Positions 33,661-46,641 are shown, counted from the stretch's first letter. The stretch is DNA of 64,000 nt from Boswellia sacra (GCA_013180625.2 SNVD02012892.1:1-64000), one strand, 5' to 3'. The notes: generated by a model not told the origin, from the sequence alone. A program made the numbers and translations.

Positions 33661-34356
33661 GGCAATTCGCAACATCAATTCAAGGTAAAATGACATCACC
33701 CCATGCGTGCTGAACAAAACCTTAGACGAGATAATTCCAAGAGCCAAGTAAGGGATTGAGGCCATCAAATAGAAAGCAACCTATTCCCATTGTTTGATAC
33801 AAGGCTTATGAATAATCTGCATAGAAACAATAAATAATTAATTAATTATTTACCTAATTAACAAGTTAAACACCTCTTGCTTATGTTAAAAATAGTACGT
33901 AGAAAAACGAATATGATGTTACGTACCTCCCGCTTTTGCTTTTCCCTCTCAATCTCAAGTGCTTCCATGAATGGGAATACATATTTTGTGCTAAGGAACA
34001 ACGAGAGCAGATACCAAAATGCAATGGATACGGTCTTGGCGGTGGAAAGATGAGGGGCCAGGAAATGGAGCATGACAATCGATAAAGCAATTCCTAAACG
34101 ATGGTAAAGTAGAATTTTGAACTGCAAAATGGAATATAGTAAAAATGTCACCCTAATTTATTTTCCTCTTAAACACAACCACCACAAAGTATATGAAATT
34201 GTAAATGAGTTAATAGGGTATAATTAAGTACATACATTTTCCTTATTCGCGGCAAGACTGATCTTCTCTTAAAAGGAGTGAAAGCTCCGGTTCATTTTCA
34301 TTTTCGTCATCGGAATCCATGAAAAGATTGGAATTATCATAGTCTTTGGAACCCAT
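33660..34356 (-). pseudogene. Acidic-tail membrane protein family, copy E
   Basis: Exon 1 starts with ATG at 34356 and encodes an acidic N-terminus (MGSKDYDNSNLFMDSDDENENEPELSLLL...), then meets an in-frame TAA at 34243-34245. Exon 2 (33927-34121, 65 codons) is intact with a tgcag acceptor and a GAG|GTACGT donor. It has two hydrophobic stretches (GIALSIVMLHFLAPHL and VSIAFWYLLSLFLSTKYVF) and ends EREKQKRE. Exon 3 begins at 33816 and has TAG at 33781-33783, where copies B and D have a tyrosine codon in WHYV/WQYV. It then continues VAFYLMASIPYLALGIISSKV. The acidic tail is not found. It is the most diverged copy, broken by two stop codons. Confidence 0.55.
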
Positions 34357-34639
34357 ATGGGATGTAGAGAAATCAATAAGTGAAATAGAGAGAGATTAAT
34401 AAGTGAAGAAGAGTGTATATTGTTGGAGAAGAAAGCAGAAATTAAAAGGGGATAATTGTTTCCTAATTAACCTGCTTAACTTATAGGAGAAATTTGATGA
34501 AAAAACAAATTGAATCTGATACAAAGTCTAATTAATTAGACTAAGATGGAATCCTACAAGGATAATGTTAGGATATTATTTCGGCAATTGTTTCTCTATT
34601 TGATAATGTTTAGCAGAATTATAGAAAGATTCGACTTCT

Positions 34640-34997
34640 TTATATCGAAATTAATTATAAGCCAAAATGCGCTAACATTTTATCGGTTAAACTTAGTTTT
34701 AATTAGAGTTTATGTTAAATAATTTAGTTTCTAACATTTCATCGGTTAAACTTAGTCTAATTAATTAGAGTTTCATGTTAAATAATGAGCAAACAAATAA
34801 TTTAGTATTTGTTATATACAATTTCTAACTTTCCTAGTATTTTCCTCATTCATAATCATAACAGGCATTGAAATAGATGGAAAGAATATTGTTACGTTTT
34901 AATTAGATTGAACTTTTTTATTTCAAAATTAATTATAAGCCAAAATGCGCTAACATTTTACCGTTTAAACTTAGTTTAATTAATTAGAGTTTATGTT
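34640..34997. repeat. ~280-bp tandem repeat array, left part
   Basis: The phrase aattaattataagccaaaatgcgctaacatttta(t/c)cg and the following text occur at about 34650 and again at about 34930, a period near 280. The second unit is cut by the copia element at 34997/34998 and continues at 39981-40235 on its far side. The units lie upstream of copy E and resemble the upstream sequences of the acidic-tail family (gttacgtttta, tagaaat/gaatttctatt phrases). Confidence 0.65.
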
Positions 34998-35276
34998 CAT
35001 AAAGAGTAAGAATAAAATAAAGAAAGTAATGGAAAAGATTACTTGTATTACTGTTTACAACTTATTATTTACAAAAGAGCTATCATGAAGATAGGAAAAG
35101 GTACCGAAACAAACTCCTAAAATAATAGGATATATACAAACAAAGATAACTAAATATCTACATTAGCATGAATTCAAACCCATGTGATAAACAATAAAGT
35201 GATAAACAATAGCTAAGATAACTATGGACAACTGGTTGATAATGATAAGCCTTCTTCCTTGTCTTTTTACTTGATT
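34998..35276 (-). repeat. 3' LTR of copia element (left copy)
   Basis: The sequence from agtaagaataaaataaag to ccttgtctttttacttgat matches the right copy. On the minus strand it follows a polypurine tract (cttgcggggg near 35280-35290). TG...CA ends are not obvious. Confidence 0.75.
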
Positions 35277-38200
35277 TGCCCCCGCAAGCTGGGGTCACCA
35301 TTAGAGACACCACGCTTGGCACGAAGAAGAACAACCGTGACCTGTCCAGGGGCTTGGTAAGAACATCAGTTATCTGATTAACTGCAGAGACATGTAACAC
35401 TTGCAAGGAGCCATCAGCAACTTTGTCTTGCACAAAGTGGTAGTCAAGAGCTATATGTTTCATGCGAGAATGAAATACGGGATTGGCACAGACATAAGTT
35501 GCTCCTAGATTGTCACATTACAGTCTTGGTGCTTGTGGAAGGGACACACCAAGTTCAAACAAAAGATTACGAATCCATGACAATTCAGCAATAGTAGAGG
35601 CAATTGAGTGTTATTCAACTTCAGTAGATGATCGTGCAATAGTCCTTTGTTTTTTGGAACACCAAGAAATAGGATTGGAACCAAGAAATATAATGTAAGC
35701 AGAAATTGAAGAACAATCATCACAGTTGCCAGCCCAGTCAGCATCAGAATATACAAGAAGAGAAATTGACTAAGAACATTGAAGAGTAAGACCAAAATTA
35801 ATAGTGTATTTGAGGTATCGCAATAAGCGTTTGGCAGTTGATCAATGAGATTGCGTTGGAGCATGCATATGTTGAGCAAGTTCGTTGATAGTATAGGCAA
35901 TATCAGGCCGAGTGAGAGAAAGATATTGCATAGTTCTATGAGACTGTGATATTATATAGCATCAGCTGCCATAGTACCATCATTAAGAGAAAGACGAATA
36001 GATGTACTCATTGGTGTAGTAGACTCTTTCATACCAGCCATCCAAAACCGTTCAAGCAAGTCACGTATATATTTGTGTTGGGAGAGAAAGAACCCTTGAG
36101 AGTTTGAATAACTTCAATCCCTAAAAAATAATGAATATGTCCAAGATTTTTTATTGAAAATCGTGAGTGAGGGCATCAATAATAGATTGAACAAAAGTTG
36201 GAGAGTTTCCTGTTACTAATAAATCATCAACATAAACCAAGAAGTAAACTGTGAGAGAATTGTTAGTGTAAATGAATAAGGATGGATCAGACTTTGAATT
36301 AAGAAGTCCGAAGGAAAGAAGAAACCCTTTAAGTTCTTGAAACCAAGCACGAGGCGCCTGTTTAAGGCCATACAGAGAACGACGAAGATGACAAACATGA
36401 TTTGGTCATGACTGATCAACAAACCCCAGTGGATGTGACATAAAAACTTCTTCAAAAAGAGTGCTATGGAGAAAGGCATTGTTGACATCCAACTGATGAA
36501 TGTTCCAATCATGAGATAAGGCAAGTGTAAAGATCACACGAATTGTAGTGGGTTTAATGACAAGACTTAAAGTTTCCTGATAATCCATACCAGGACGTTG
36601 ATGAAACCCCTTGGCCACAAGACGAGCTTTGTAACAGTCAATAGAACCATCAGGATGATGCTTGATCCAAAAAACCCACTTACAGCCAACTATGTTTTAA
36701 GAAGGAAGGCATGGAACCAGTTCCCAAATGCCATTACAAATAAGAGCAATGAGTTCAACACACATAGCATCACGCCAATTATTATTTTTAAGAGCTTCAG
36801 TAACAGTTCTAGGTTCAAGTGGTGGAGGTAATGGGTGTTTTGTGGCTGTGAGAGAGCTTAGAGTTGGGTTTAAAAATATTGTTTTTGGCCCTTGTAACCA
36901 TGGGATGGGTATTGGATGAAGTAGGTGGATGTGAAACAAGTAAAGGTGAAGATGTAGGATTAGAATCATACCTGGCAGTTGTTGGATGCGTGGAAAAAGT
37001 AATAATAATATTATCTAAACATGGAAGCATGCTAGTAGACTCATGAGATTGGCTTTGTTGTGCATCTTGCATGGGAGACTGTGAATCATGGGAGATAAGT
37101 TCTAGTGGAGTAGATTTAGATGTGGGACCATGTGGAGAATTTGTTGGAAGGAAGGACGAACCATGTGAGGAGGAATTAGAAAAAAAATGGAGATAAAGGT
37201 AAAGTGGGAATATTATTCATTTGATTGAAAAGAGATAAAGAATTAGTGGATAAAGTTGCAGTGTCTAAAGAAGACTGGTCATAAACTTTAGGCTTAGGAA
37301 TATGAGATGATAATGATAGGGAAGAAATACTTGTCCATTTAGATAGGTAGCATCATTAATTTTATCTCGCTCATGAAAAGTTGGTAAAGAAGGAAAGACA
37401 TCCTCAACAAATTTGACGTGCTGAGAAAAATAAAATCTATGACTAATGGGTTTAAAACAAATATATGAATTATGAACATTAGAGTAACCAAGAAAAATAC
37501 ACGACTTAGACCGTTTTTCTAACTTGTGTTTGGAATATGGTCGAAGCCACAAGTACAAAGACACCCAAAAATCTTTAATTTAGAATAATTGGGATAAGTG
37601 TGAAATAAACACTCAAAAGGAGATTTGTTTGCAAGAATGGAAGTGGATAAGATACACAGTGGTTTTAAAAGCAAAGGTCCAAAGAGAAAGAGGTAAAGAA
37701 GCACGATGTAAAAGCGTGAGGTCAGTCTTAATGATATGTCGATGACGACGCTTTGCTGAAGCAATATGTTATGGTGTGTAAGGAGGAGAGATAAGATGTT
37801 GAATACCATGGTTCTCAAACATTGTTTTTAGACCTTGATATTCTTTACCTCCATCAGAGTAAACTGTGTTAATTGTTGCTTGAAAAAATTTCTCAACCAT
37901 GAGTTTAAATTTCGAAAAAATATTAAAGACTTCAGATTTGGAAACCATTGGAAATAACCATGAGTACTTAGTATAATGATCAACAAAAATAACTTATCCA
38001 TTGATCAAATAAGGGAAGGACCCCAAAACATCAGCGTAAAACAAGTCTAATGGACAACGAATTTGAAGACTGGAAACACCAAAAGGTAATTTATGGCTTT
38101 TATTGCATAAACATTGATCACAAAATGAAGACTTATAACTGGATAAAAAAGGAAGTTTATTTGATGACACAATATGATAAAGAACTGAAGATGCAGGATG

Positions 38201-38688
38201 ACCGAGACAATCATGCCAGTGATCAATTGTGGTTTTAGCACCTAGATACACTCGCTTTGGTATTGATGGAATATTTTTTATGCTTCACAGTTCATAAATA
38301 TTATTCTTGCTCTGTCCCCGCACCAACGGTGCCCCTGGTGTGAGATCCTTCACAAGTCAAACTCACTTGAGGTATTATTGGTTTTACAGAATTGAGACAC
38401 AGAAATCAAATTTTGTTTCATGGAAGGAACACAAAGCACATTAGAAAGGAAAAAAGTTTTGCCAGGAAAAGCAGAAAGTGTGGAAGCACCTGTGTGAGTA
38501 ATATGTAAACCTGAACTATAAGCAATTATGATGTCATCAGGGCCTTCATAGGGCTGTTGATTGCTCAAGTTTTTAAGGTCAACAGTAACATGATGTGAGG
38601 CACCGGTATCAAGAAGCCAGTTGGTGTTGATTTCATGATTATTCTTGGTAATTGCTGGATTAGCCTTAGGGGGTACAGGAAGACCCAT
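35158..38688 (-). pseudogene. copia pol remnant (protease, integrase, RT, RNase H)
   Basis: The protease contains NWLLDTGASHHVT (38640-38590), with the DTGA active site intact. The pre-integrase zinc region reads DHWHDCLGHPASSVLYHI...CDQCLCNKSHKLPF (38215-38080). Integrase core and C-terminal pieces lie at 37820-37265. Reverse transcriptase has [40 protein letters not shown] (36590-36470) and an intact YVDD near 36220. RNase H has [24 protein letters not shown] (35420-35350). The segments lie in different frames and are separated by stops, so no polyprotein can be made. Confidence 0.8.
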
Positions 38689-39028
38689 TAGTCATTTGGC
38701 TGTGAAACATTCTCTAGCAGTATGTCCTTTTTTTTTCACAGAATTGACATACCACAAAAGAATTTTTTCCAGGGATATGTGCTGGAGTGCCTCCTTGATT
38801 AGTCACAAAATTATTTGATCATTGTTAAAAATTATATTAAAAGTTCTGACCGTTGCAGCCATGAGAATAGTTCTTTTTACCTTGTGAATTGTTATGTTTA
38901 GACTGATTGAATTATGTTGTGTTGACAATTATTCCTCCAGAGGATTTGGTCTCCTCTCGTTTGAGATAGGACTAATATTCCATGAGCTTTTCATGAAGTT
39001 CTTCAAAACTTATGATTGTATCACGGAC

Positions 39029-39634
39029 TCACACCGCAGTTGCAATTTCTCTAAATTCTTGCCCAGTACTATTGAGAACATGATTGATAAGATGAGCATG
39101 TGGAACAGGCTGCTCAATAAGAGCAACCTCATCAGCTATTTCACGAATGGCACTAAGATACTCAGTGACTGATTGTGATCCACGACTCATGCTTGAGAGT
39201 TGTTCTATCAATCCCATAGTACGAGATGACGAAGCACTAGCATAGAGTTTGGCAAGACGAGTCCAAGCTTCTGCCAATGTCTTAGCTGTCTTAATAAAGG
39301 GTCTAACTCTCTCAGAAAGAGATGTGAAAATACTGTGAAAAAGAAGTTTGTCTTGCCTGCTCCAAGTGATAAACTTAGGATTTGTGACTTCTTGTCTTTG
39401 AATAGTAATAGTAGGAGAAGGACATGGCTTTGTTCCATCAACAAAATCAAGTAAATCATAACCATAAAGTAGTGCATCAAATTGCGCCTTCCAAGTTGCA
39501 TAATTGTTTGGTAGCAATTGTACTAGAAGTTGAGTGGCATTGCAAGCAATCAAGCTTGCTGGAGTAGGAGAGGAAGTGGTAATGTTGTCGGTAACTTGGG
39601 TAGAAGCAGTGGTTTTAGAACTTTTATTAGCCAT
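39029..39634 (-). pseudogene. copia gag (UBN2/retrotran-gag type) remnant
   Basis: Open from MANKSSKTT at 39634 for about 200 codons. It contains LLPNNYATWKAQFDALLYGYDLLDFVDG and later LFHSIFTSLSERVRPFI, AWTRLAKLYASASSSR and LIEQLSSMSRGSQSVTEYLSAIREIADEVALI, the usual order of plant copia capsid proteins. It is cut by stops before the zinc-knuckle region. Confidence 0.8.
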
Positions 39635-39696
39635 GATGAAAGTCACAAAAAAAAGTTAAGAGTTTAGGATTTTAATACTCATGAGAGTCAAAAAAA

Positions 39697-39975
39697 TGCA
39701 AAAAGTAAGAATAAAATAAAGAAAGTAATGGAAAATGTTACTTGTATTACTGTTTACAACTTATAATATACAAAAGAGCTATCATGAAGATAGGAAAAGG
39801 TACCAAAACAAACTCTTAAAATAATGGGATATATACAACAAAAGATAACTAAATATTTGTGTTAACATAAATTCAAACCCATGTGATAAACAATAAAGTG
39901 ATAAACCATAGTAAAGATAACTATGGACAACTGGTTGGTAATGATAAGCCTTCTTCCTTGTCTTTTTCCTTGATA
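39697..39975 (-). repeat. 5' LTR of copia element (right copy)
   Basis: It matches 35003-35276 with scattered substitutions and one-base indels. A standard tRNA-Met primer site was not recognised next to it. Confidence 0.75.
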
Positions 39976-39980
39976 ATGTT

Positions 39981-40420
39981 AAATAATTTAGTTTCTTCGG
40001 TATCATCATACATATATTAAAATTCACAATTAGTTTAATACCTGAAAATTATTTATGTAAATTTTGTTCAATTTTGTTCAATTTTGTATTTGTTATATAT
40101 TTTCTAACTTTCCTAGTAGGTTCGTTAAATTTTGTATTTGTTATATACTTTCTAACTCTCCTGGTAGTTTCCTTATCAGGAATCACAGTAGGCATTAAAA
40201 TAGAAAGGAAGGAACATTGTTACGTTTTATTTATACAAAGGGATTGCAGCACAGAAGATTAAGATTCCGAATTTCTATTGAATTAGGTTTAATTATTTAA
40301 TTAAAACCAAGTTTGTCTCCAATAAAATTAACCTCTCATGAATAAACTGTTTTTGTGTGCGCCGTGGGACCTAGCTTCAATATAAAAATTTACTATACAA
40401 ATATAGAAAAATAAAAGAAA
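39981..40420. repeat. ~280-bp tandem repeat array, right part, with family-like upstream sequence
   Basis: Continues the array interrupted by the copia element. The phrases gtatttgttatata, ttctaactttcctagtag, aatcacagtaggcattaaaatag and attgttacgtttta match 34808-34905. A 40-bp phrase is itself duplicated at 40089-40160. The part 40225-40340 resembles the upstream region of copies A and B (ttgttacgttttattta, aatttctattgaattaggtttaattatttaatta), so a further family copy may once have stood here. Confidence 0.55.
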
Positions 40421-43400
40421 AACGCTAATTCTTCAATTACAAAGAAATACTCAAATGAGATAAGTATATAATATTACTACATTGAAATAGTGTGTCAACC
40501 TATTCATATATAATTTTTCCTGTGTAAAATGTTAGTTAAAATCTTTATTTTTTAAGTAAAGCAGCAAATCAACTACATTCAAACGAATAGATGAATAACG
40601 TAAATTTTTGTCTCAACTACATTCAAATGAACTTAATTCTTGAAGATGTTAACAAATATTGCTAAAGAGAATGATGAATGGACCTATCAAAGAAGAGATA
40701 ATTTATCAAGAGACGAAGTGTTTTCTAATTGAACTAAACAACCCTAAGTTTATAGGAAAATCTAAAGAAATTAAAGTTGACAGCATCTCTAATTCATTAG
40801 ACTTACAGCTGAATGCAATAAAATAGTCAAACCCTAATTTATTTTTATTCGCTTATCAACCAATGGTCTAATGACCTGTTGGTCCGACGCATATATGTCC
40901 TTACGAGGCCAACTAATATTTGTCCATCGGACCACACATGCCAACAAACAATGAACTATCGGTTCTTAAGAGCTCTTATAGGCCGAGCTGATAGGTAAAG
41001 GCCAATAGGTTGATTGGTTGTTGATTAGACAAAAAAAAAAAGGATTGTTATTATCTAAATCCATGAAATCTCTTCTACGCCTCCATTTTAAATAAAATTT
41101 TGGTGAAATTTAGTTATTTATGATATAACTTAGATAATTTCTAATATAACCTCTTGAAATGGCCACACAATAGCAATATAATTTAATTTAGGGAGGAAAA
41201 GGAAGACAATTCTAGAAGGTTTCGAGGCGTGTATGAGAGTTGTAAAGTATGAGACTGTTAACAGCCTGAAGAAGGATTAGATATGCAATATAATTAACAG
41301 CTCGAATAAAGGCGAAATAAACAAAGCCCGCACATAATAAGCGGAACATTTAATATTGCTTTGTGCCTTTGTAAGTTGATATGTGCAGATTTGAATGAAT
41401 TAACCTGTCAAAAAAATTATTATGGATTTAATTATCTCTTCAACTTCTTGCTTTTTGTTGTTAATGTCTTTCTTATATAGTCCGTGGTAGTCGTTAGAAA
41501 GCATAAAGCTTCATTATTCCCAAAATAGTTATTAGAGAATAAAAGTGCAAATTAAGGGGAAAAAAATTACTATGTTTGATTTCCAAATCATTTTCATTTT
41601 TCAGGATTAAAAACATTCAAAACTATGGAGAAATTTAAAAATCAGAAATATAATATGAACCGAGAAGTTGAAAATTTAACATATATATATATCAAATCAA
41701 GATTCAAGAGAGGAGAGTATCTTTTCGTATGAGGGGTTTGGATCAAGTGTCCATTAATTTTGCATTAATTTGTTTAATAATATACTTTTCATTATAAATT
41801 TTATTTTGCATTCAATATTGTTACTTAAATTTTTAATTTAATTTTAAAGTTAAAGATAAATTGTTGATGGTATGCATAGTCATTCAAAACATATTCATTT
41901 GTAAATGATTCTTAAATAATTTCAATTACCAACTTTTTATGTGTAAAGGTAATATCCAAATTAAAAAGTGATCGAACTACTAAACTTGAATGTGTCAAGT
42001 TACGAACTTACTTTCTAATATATAAATAATGTAATAAATTAATATTTCATTCACATCTCAAACGATTGAAGAAAAACAAATTGTTGCATTTAATCTCTTA
42101 CAAAATTAATTGGAATTTCATGTTGATAAATAACACAAACCTCCCCTCATTTTCATATACTATAGCTAAGTTATGTGAATTTACAATATATTTGGAGTCA
42201 TATATTTAGTAAGAAAATTATGACTGTTATAAAGATGACAATATAAAGATATTTTGACATTTATTTCTCATTATTTCTAATAATCCAATTTAATGTGAGA
42301 TTTGGGTTATTTGCACTAAAATTTTATTTTCATGCTATTATTCAGAATCTTGAAAATATTTTTGTAATTTATTTAATAAAAGATTATATTTTGTAATATT
42401 AAGGTTCCAATAATAATATCAATCATATCCTCAATCACATCCATAAAACAAGCAATGGAGTCCTTTGAGGGTCCGTGAGGATGAAACCCATGTGAGGTAA
42501 CTGACACATGAAATCCGCCAGTGGGGCACATTAGCCTCGCGTGCTTTCCGCACCACATGGGCCATTGGGTCTTGATTTTGGGCTTAGACCAGCCTGTTAA
42601 GTCAATTTCTTATTATTATTTCTTCTCTATGCTCATTATTTGACTTCCAAATTCCGACTTCTAAGTGACTGCAAGATCCACGTTTATTGTTAGTTTACAA
42701 CTTTAAACCAATTTTCTTAAGGTTTTAATGGAAAATCAAATACCAATGACCAAAAATAAAATCAAAAATAGAAGTTTGTTTGCTTGTCTAATTCAAATGA
42801 ATGAATAATATTATACTGATAACCCATTTACGATCAATTTTTCTTGCAACCTGAGTTGGCAAAACCATAATAAAGATATAATTACCATGTTATGCTTTGT
42901 AATTTCTCTTATTTATTTTTGGTCTTTACTCATTCAGTAAAATTTTGTCAACTTATACAGCGAATTTGATTATATATGTAGCATTACTCAATTCAAAATT
43001 ATTACCTCATTTGAATTTTTGAAGTGTTATGAATATGTTTTTTTTTTTTTTTTCTAGTGTTCTAATTTGCTATCCTTTTACTAACTTGCAAAGAATTGCC
43101 TCAATGGTAAAGGCAATTCATTTGAATCAAGATAAAACTTCAAACTATTTTAGGATTTTATTTTATTTTTCATAATTTTAGACCACAAAAAATTGTAACA
43201 TTGAAAGTAAAATTGGTAATATACAAAATACAAAAAAAAAATTAATATTCGCTAAACTAGTGAAGATCAAAATTCTCATATAATATTATTAAATATAATA
43301 CCGTTAGCATTATTGTTAAATTCTTTTACTATTCTCTCAAATTCCCCAATAATCCCCGTGATTGTAAAGCAAAATCATCTCCAACTCATCCATCAAAATT

Positions 43401-44050
43401 TTATCGATCAGCCTATTTGACACAAGTTCACGACTCCTTAGAAAGTTACACTTAAAAGAGTTATTTAGATGATACCGTGAGCAGATATTTGAGAAAATAA
43501 TAAAATTGGTAAAGTTTTTTGAAATTTAATGAAACTATTATTTTTTAAAATTATCACTAACTAAGATGTGATGATTAGGAATATTTATCAATCTAACTAA
43601 CGAATTGAAAGTGTCTTGCTTATAAAACATATTGATTTGACCAGTAAGTATTAAAAGACCGCCGTGTTAGAGAAGCACAGTTCATGTAACAGGACAGGAC
43701 TGGTTATTTAAAATAACTTGTCAAATCGTTGACAACTCATCAAATACGTATTTAAGTGCGTTTTGCACCTTATTTGAGAAGGTATTTTTGTCGTTAGAAA
43801 TTTGACTTGACTAGATAAATAATCAATAAAAAATATCGAAATTTATTAAAAATTATAAGAAATCTCTCGATTTAGCCATTTTCGTAATTAACGGATAATT
43901 TTAAGGTTTAAGCTAACTAATTTGATCGGAGGTTTTCAAAATCGTAGACTTTGTGTACATCCCTAAAACTAACTATTTTATTTACATACGTACAAAGGAT
44001 GAAAGTGAGAGTTTTGAAAACCTTAATATTAAATATTATCAACCCAAACA
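40421..44050. other. Gene-poor intergenic stretch left of the gene island
   Basis: I see no gene with support in these 3.6 kb. Open frames are short and without domains. The sequence is AT-rich with poly-A/T runs and no full transposon by eye. Confidence 0.4.
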
Positions 44051-44670
44051 ATAAAAATTTTCCTTTACCGCTTGACACCTACACACACCAGGGTTGATCA
44101 ACTTAATAAAGTCCGGACAATTGGCAACCACAAGTATAGTGTTAGAAGTTGCCAAACTCTAGACAGCCACACATGCTTCTCTGCCCCACCATGCCTTGCT
44201 GTATCTTCCATCTTTCCTCCTTTTGATTTGCAATCTAAACCCTTATCTTCACAGATTCTACACCATTCATTCATTCATCCATTTCCACTCTTCCTGTATC
44301 TTCTCACAGCCCTCCTCTTCATTTCCAACCTTCTTATATCTTCTCTTCTATTCTCTCCTCTCCCTTTTTTCTTTCTTCTTCCTCTCAACAACTTTACCTG
44401 ATAGTTTCTGTTCACTTGGGTTGTACCTTTTTCTATTCGTTTTGGTCTCTCAGGAGCTTTTTTTGTAGGTTTTGTCAAAAGGGTTTCTGAGATCTTCCTC
44501 AAAAAAACACCTTTCAAGCACCGAAAGTTGCTTGCATGCACCTGCATATTCATTTCCAGGCAGTCTGAGTTATTCTCTTCAACAAGTTTATATTTTTCTA
44601 TATCTGAGTCTTGAATAAGTTCAAAGGAAGGTTCAATATATATATTTATATTATATAGAGCTGAAGGAAG
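44051..44670 (+). promoter_or_regulatory. Promoter and pyrimidine-rich 5' leader of the B-box gene
   Basis: From about 44,165 to 44,400 the + strand becomes strongly C/T-rich (ttcattcattcatccatttcc, cttcctctcaac), as in many plant 5' leaders. The region between 44,050 and 44,165 would hold the core promoter, but I did not find a clear TATA box. A TATA-like run at 44,638-44,658 lies only 13 bp before the ATG and is more likely leader sequence. The 109- and 90-codon frames here are overlapping chance frames. Confidence 0.4.
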
Positions 44671-46641
44671 ATGAAGATTCAGTGTGATGTTTGTGAGAGA
44701 GCTCCAGCAACAGTGATTTGTTGTGCAGATGAGGCTGCATTATGTGCAAAATGTGATATTGAAGTGCATGCGGCTAATAAGCTGGCAAGCAAGCACCAAA
44801 GGCTGCTCCTTCAGTGCCTTTCCAACAAGCTTCCTCCATGTGATATTTGCCAAGTAATTTGATTTCTTACCCTTCTGAATCCTGATCTGGAAACTTTTGC
44901 TAATTGTCTTTTTTATTCTAGGTTTTGTTTGTTTATTTAACTGATGAATCTTTTCCATTCTTTTTGTTGATATGAGATATGCTAGTACTGTCTTTTAACT
45001 TCTTTTTGCTTATTATCTGAGATGAATTAGAGGGGATGGCATGGCACAAAACAATCAGAATATACGCAAATGAAAGTTGCCCTCGTGTAAATATGGAAGT
45101 TCTACAGGGCCAGGCTTCTCTCTTGCATTACTATTACAATCTGAACATTTAGTTGGGATATAATCAGTGAGACTAATCACAACTACAATCCATCATTTTT
45201 TTTTTAGAAATCCTTTCTTATTTGTACGATATAGTGCTTCAACTTTTTGATGTTGTCAGCAACTGAATGCTGCTAAAGATAATGAGCAACTAAAATAAGT
45301 TATTGTAGTTATATGGGCATATCTAGACTAACCCAGTAGTTCAAAATTTACTTCTAGCTTGCAGTGTTCTTGCTGCAATATTTCTTTGTTAGATCTAAAT
45401 GATTCTATTAGGCTCACGATCATGGCAAAGATGGAGAAGTTTTAGTTACCTTCTGTTGCAGCGCAGGTTTGGAACAAGATAGTGACCTTTGTAATTATTT
45501 TTATTAAATGGGGTTGTAACTAGTGATTAGTGTCATATAGCTTCATGTCTGAATTCATGGCTGATTAGTATGCTTAGTGTTTCCTTTTCTTTTTGGCTGT
45601 GGATTTATGTATAATGCAGAATCTTTCAATTGATAATCTAATGAATTTTATGTACTTGGGGCCTACTATGGATTCCTCCAATTCAATAATTTCGCTCTCT
45701 TTTATGATGTACAGGAGAGGACTGCTTTCATTTTCTGTGTTGAAGACAGAGCCCTTTTCTGTAAGGACTGTGATGAACCTATCCATTCAGCTGGTAGCCT
45801 TTCGGCAAATCATCAGCGGTTCTTGGCCACAGGAATCCGAGTAGGTTTAAGCTCTAGTTGCACCAAAGATACTGAAAAAAGTAGATCTGAGCCGCCCAAT
45901 CAGAATGCTCAAGAGACTTCTGCCAAAGTGCCTGCTATGCAACAGTCAAGCATCTCATCTCCATGGGCCGTGGATGACCTATTACAATTTTCAGATTTTG
46001 AATCCTCTGACAAGGTATGAAAAATGTCTATGCATAAGCTCAGTAGCCTCTTCATTACAAATATATGAACAGTACTGACTTCAATATGAATGATAAGAAT
46101 GGCATAGGGGTGACAAGTATAAGAAGCTGGGGACTTCTCATTAATAATAATAGGTTTAATCATCTCACAGTAGAAACAATAGCCAATTTCAAATGGTCAT
46201 TCAAGTTTAAAGAAACTTTGCCGAATTTTGAACAAAATGCATTGAAGAGACATTGATCACATTCTTCTAAACATAATAAATTGCAAATGTAGGATTGTCA
46301 ATTTGATTATCATGAAGGCCAAATTCAATATGAGATCTTCTAAAGAGCTTTTCGTTTGCATTTCAGGCATTAATATCTTTGTACAATTTCTTTTTCTTGT
46401 CTCTTTGCAGAAAGGGCAACTTGAGTTTGGAGAATTTGAATGGCTAGCAGAGATGGGTCTTTTTGGTGAGCAAATTCCTCAAGAGGGTCTAGCAGCAGCT
46501 GAAGTACCTCAACTTCCTGTCTCCCAGTCCAGCAATGTTCCCTCATACAGGCCCACTAAATCCAGCATGCCGCACAAGAAGCCTAGGATTGAAATACAAG
46601 ATGATGATGATGAGTATTTCACCGTCCCAGATCTTGGCTAA
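44671..46641 (+). CDS. B-box zinc finger protein, BBX24/BBX25 (STO/STH) type
   Basis: Exons are 44671-44853, 45715-46014 and 46411-46641, all joined in phase 0 with GT-AG introns, giving 237 residues. B-box 1 (residues about 5-47) begins MKIQCDVCERAPATVICCADEAALC. B-box 2 (about 56-95) includes CDICQ, split by intron 1, then ERTAFIFCVEDRALFCKDCDEPIH. The zinc-ligand Cys/His residues are in place in both. There is no CCT domain, which puts it in the two-B-box structural group IV. The C-terminus ends DDDDEYFTVPDLG, the conserved VP-type tail of the STO/STH branch, whose members bind COP1. In Arabidopsis these nuclear proteins modulate HY5-dependent light and UV-B signalling. Length agrees with the 238-248 residues of those relatives. 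The assignment to the BBX24/25 branch is strong, but which of the two is not settled. Confidence 0.93.

Larger units (their letters stand above)
34998..39975 (-). mobile_element. Degraded full-length Ty1-copia retrotransposon
   Basis: Two LTR copies (about 34998-35276 and 39697-39975) bracket a gag-pol region on the minus strand. The order is gag, protease, integrase, reverse transcriptase, RNase H, which is the copia order. The flanks carry the direct repeat atgtt (34993-34997 and 39976-39980). Joining the host sides recreates the phrase tttatgttaaataatttag, which is present uninterrupted at 34699, supporting the insertion site. The two LTRs differ at many positions, and gag-pol has many stops and frameshifts, so this is an old immobile copy. 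Confidence 0.85.

Noticed and set aside
42373..42558. 61-codon minus-strand frame with Cys/His residues
   Set aside because: No known zinc-binding spacing and no neighbouring exon; likely chance.
44072..44553. Frames of 90-109 codons before the B-box gene
   Set aside because: They fall in the pyrimidine-rich leader and overlap each other in several frames.
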